From Syntrophomonadaceae bacterium (GTDB taxonomy: Bacteria > Bacillota > Syntrophomonadia > Syntrophomonadales > Syntrophomonadaceae), in NCBI GenBank assembly GCA_028698695.1, contig JAQVWB010000021.1:1-15226 (forward strand): a DNA stretch of 15,226 nucleotides, in the 5' to 3' direction. The notes under the pieces were generated by a model. It ran no database searches. It saw only the letters and a program-made list of their open reading frames with translations, and was not told the origin of the DNA. Both the position numbers and the translations under genes were made by a program. Below are positions 12,585 to 15,226 of this stretch, one piece after another (position 1 is the first letter of the stretch; every line of letters starts with the position of its first letter).

Positions 12585-15226
12585 ATGATCAGCCTGACAA
12601 TTGATGGCAAAGAAGTACAGGTTCCCAAGGGAACAATGCTACTGGAAGCTTGCCGTATAGCTGGGTCAGATATCCCTACCCTATGCTATGACCCGGATTT
12701 AAAATTAGCCGGTTCCTGCCGTATGTGTGTTGTAGAAGCAAAGGGCAGAAGAAACCTGCTGGCTACCTGTGTTACTCCGGCTGAGAACGGCATGGAGATT
12801 TATACCGAGAGCAGCGATGTTATTGAAGCTCGCAAGATAATTTTGGAATTGCTTCTTTCCCGTCATAAGCTGGAGTGTCATACCTGTGAAAGCGATGGCG
12901 ACTGCAAACTTCAGGATTATTGCTATCGTTATGGAGTAACAGACTCCAGGTTTGATGGAGAAGGCCCGCATTTTACGAAACCGGATCCCAATCCGTTTAT
13001 TATGAGAGATTACGATAAATGTATCATGTGTACCCGCTGTGTCAGAGCTTGTGATGAAATTACCGGAGCTTTAGCAATTAACATTAAAGATCGTGGACAT
13101 CATGCCAAGATTTCAACTGCTTTTGATGGTGACCTGGCTGATTCTACCTGCGTATTCTGCGGACAATGTATAATGGTTTGCCCGGTGGGAGCTTTAACCA
13201 GTAAAGTATCTGCAGGCAAAGGCAAGCCTTATCAGACTGAAAAGGTAATTACTACCTGTACCTATTGCGGAACTGGCTGCACTCTGGCATTAAATGTAAA
13301 AGATGATAAAGTAGTTGGAGTAACTTCAGTACGTGATAGAGAAAAGAGCCCGGTTAACAATGGTGCGTTGTGTGTAAAAGGACGCTTTGGCTGGGACTTT
13401 ATTAATTCGGACGAACGTTTGACCACACCGCTTATCCGTGAGAATGGTGAACTGCGTCCGGCCAGTTGGGATGAAGCTCTGGATTACACAGCTTCCAAAC
13501 TTCAGGCTATTAAAGGACAGCATGGTGCAGATTCCATTGCTATGTTTACCTCGGCACGTGTAACCAACGAGGAGAATTATCTGGCGCAAAAATTCACTCG
13601 TGCGGTACTTGGTACCAATAATGTTGATCATTGCGCCCGTCTCTGACACTCCGTAACTGTCGCCGGTCTGGGGGCAGCATTTGGTAGCGGAGCGATGACC
13701 AACTCTATTGGAGAACTGGAAAATGACGCCAAAGCAATATTTTTAATTGGCACCAATACTACGGAAAATCATCCGGTTATTGGTTACAAAATCAAGCAAA
13801 ATGTGCGCAGAAACGGTGCAAAACTGATAGTTGCTGACCCACGCCGCATAGAACTGGCTGAAATGGCAGATGTATATATGCAGTTTGTACCGGGTACTGA
13901 TGTAGCACTTATGAATTCGATGATGAATGTTATTGTAAACGAAGACTTGTTGGATAAGGAGTTTATTGCCAACCGTACAGAAGGTTTTGAAGATTTCAAG
14001 GCTATTCTGGACAAATATACTCCTGAGGCTATGGAAAAAATAACCGGGGTACCGGCTGAAGATGTTCGCAAGGCGGCCAGAATTTATGCTGAATCTGAAG
14101 CAGCAGCCATATGTTATGCCATGGGGATTACTCAGCATAGTACCGGAACTGATAATGTCAAGACGGCTTGCAACCTGGCACTTATAACTGGTAATCTAGG
14201 CAGGCCGGGTACCGGCGTAAATCCGTTGCGTGGACAAAATAATGTTCAGGGAGCTTGTGACATGGGCGGATTACCTAATGTATATACGGCCTACCAGAAT
14301 GTAACCATAGAAGCGAACCAGGAAAAATTTGAAAAAGCCTGGGGTGTAAAGCTGTCCAATAAAGTAGGTCTAACCCTTACTGAAGCCATAGGTAAAGCTC
14401 ACCATGGCGAACTAAAAGCATTATATGTTTTGGGTGAAAATCCCATGATGAGTGATCCTGATCTGCAGCATGTGGAAGAGGCTTTGGAAAATCTGGAATT
14501 CCTGGTAGTACAGGATATATTCCTGACTGAGACTGCTCAGAAAGCTGATGTGGTATTACCGGGGGTAACCTTTGCTGAGAAAGATGGTACTTTCAGTAAT
14601 ACGGAAAGGAGAGTACAGAGAGTCAGAAAGGCTATTAATCCTATTGAGGGAACGCATTGTGACTGGAAGATTATTTGTGATTTATCTACGCGTATGGGTT
14701 ATCCTATGAGCTATGACTCTCCTGAGGAAATATTTGAGGAAATTCGCAGCCTTACTCCTTCGTATGCCGGTATCACCTATGACAGAATAGATGTAACCGG
14801 TATTCATTGGCCATGTCCAACTGTAGAGCATCCGGGTACTCCAATTCTACATCGGGAAAAATTCAATCGCGGATTAGGACTTTTCCATGTGGTTGAGTAT
14901 AAGGAAGCTGCTGAGCTGCCGGATGAAGAATATCCATTAATTCTCTCCACCGGACGCAGTCTGTTCCATTATCATACTGGAACTATGACCAGGCGTTCCT
15001 CTGGTCTGAATGCCCATAAACCGCATAATGAGCTGGAAATTAATCCGGTTGATGCCGAAAAATTAAATATTACGGATAAAGAAATGGTCAAGGTAGTAAC
15101 GCGGAGAGGTTCTATTAATATCAGAGCTAAAATATCTGATATTTTGGAACCGGGTGTTATCTTTACTACTTTCCACTTTGCAGAAGCAGCAGCAAATAGG
15201 TTAACTAACGCGGACTCATTAGATCC
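12585..15226 (+). CDS. fdhF: Selenocysteine-containing formate dehydrogenase catalytic subunit (3' end outside window)
   Basis: It oxidises formate to CO2, or runs in reverse, at a Mo- or W-bis-MGD centre. The frame stays open for 880 codons to the window edge if the UGA at 13644-13646 (codon 354) is read as selenocysteine, in context DHCARL-U-HSVTVAGL, the classic FDH active site. Domains: NuoG-like [2Fe-2S] ferredoxin (Cys34, 45, 48, 62); His-Cys [4Fe-4S] (His94, Cys98, 101, 107); two [4Fe-4S] clusters (Cys146, 149, 152, 156 and Cys189, 192, 195, 199); the molybdopterin [4Fe-4S] domain (Cys225, 228, 232, 263) with Lys265; the bis-MGD domains; and the C-terminal dinucleotide-binding domain from about 785 (LSTGRSLFHYHTGTMT). 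Related proteins are about 890-900 residues, so few are missing. The N-terminal cluster chain makes it the wire to NuoE/NuoF. No signal peptide is seen, so it is cytoplasmic. Confidence 0.95.
13657..13677 (+). promoter_or_regulatory. Bacterial SECIS element for the fdhF UGA
   Basis: CTGTCGCC (13657-13664) pairs with GGGGGCAG (13670-13677) with one G-G mismatch and one wobble, closing a five-base loop GGTCT (13665-13669). The hairpin starts 10 nt after the UGA. The loop GGU is the seventh codon after UGA, the same place as in E. coli fdhF by my recollection. SelB recognises such loop GGU elements to deliver Sec-tRNA. Confidence 0.85.

Noticed and set aside
13644..13646. fdhF as a pseudogene or two genes because of an in-frame stop
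   Set aside because: The codon is UGA at the conserved Sec position with a SECIS hairpin, so recoding explains it. The smc stop is UAA and cannot be explained this way.
13743..14138. Minus-strand open frames within fdhF
   Set aside because: They lie opposite conserved formate dehydrogenase sequence and resemble no family; they are shadow frames.

Overview
The window looks like chromosomal DNA of an anaerobic, low-to-moderate GC member of the Clostridia. A Syntrophomonas-like syntroph is my best guess. This rests on strong AGGAGG-type ribosome binding sites, Bacillota-type BirA, Smc and FtsY, and a selenocysteine formate dehydrogenase with NuoE/NuoF partners. The taxon is an inference from gene content, not from a search. 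The first nine bases match the 3' end of a standard Illumina adapter, so the left edge is probably the raw end of an assembled contig.

Layout. Bases 1-491 are non-coding and unusually rich in short repeats: CTGAC/GTCAG words phased at 10 bp, two short doublets, and a 44-bp tandem repeat running up to birA. Bases 492-6156 are a housekeeping run on the + strand: birA, smc (interrupted by one in-frame TAA) and ftsY. Bases 6207-9397 hold a methylthioadenosine salvage group: an MTAP-family phosphorylase whose base-pocket residues suggest 6-oxopurine substrates, mtnA, and an MTA/SAH deaminase. A small minus-strand CDGSH iron-sulfur protein converges on the deaminase with interlocked stop codons. 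It is followed by mobB and an intrinsic terminator. After an AT-rich intergenic stretch with palindromes, nuoE-nuoF-fdhF run to the right edge. fdhF contains an in-frame UGA that reads as selenocysteine, with a recognisable bacterial SECIS hairpin. It is cut by the window end, probably only a few residues before its stop.

How the genes work together. NuoE and NuoF form an NAD(H)-handling FMN/Fe-S module. FdhF carries a NuoG-like Fe-S relay and a Mo/W-bis-MGD active site, giving a soluble NAD-linked formate dehydrogenase. MobB just upstream plausibly helps supply the dinucleotide cofactor. In the salvage group a likely route is deamination of MTA (or 5'-deoxyadenosine) to the inosine form, then phosphorolysis, then isomerisation by MtnA. 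No downstream methionine-salvage genes are present here.

The points most worth checking are the broken smc frame, the substrate of the MTAP homologue, and the phased repeat array at the contig edge. The Sec-dependent FDH operon is well supported but belongs to a known class.
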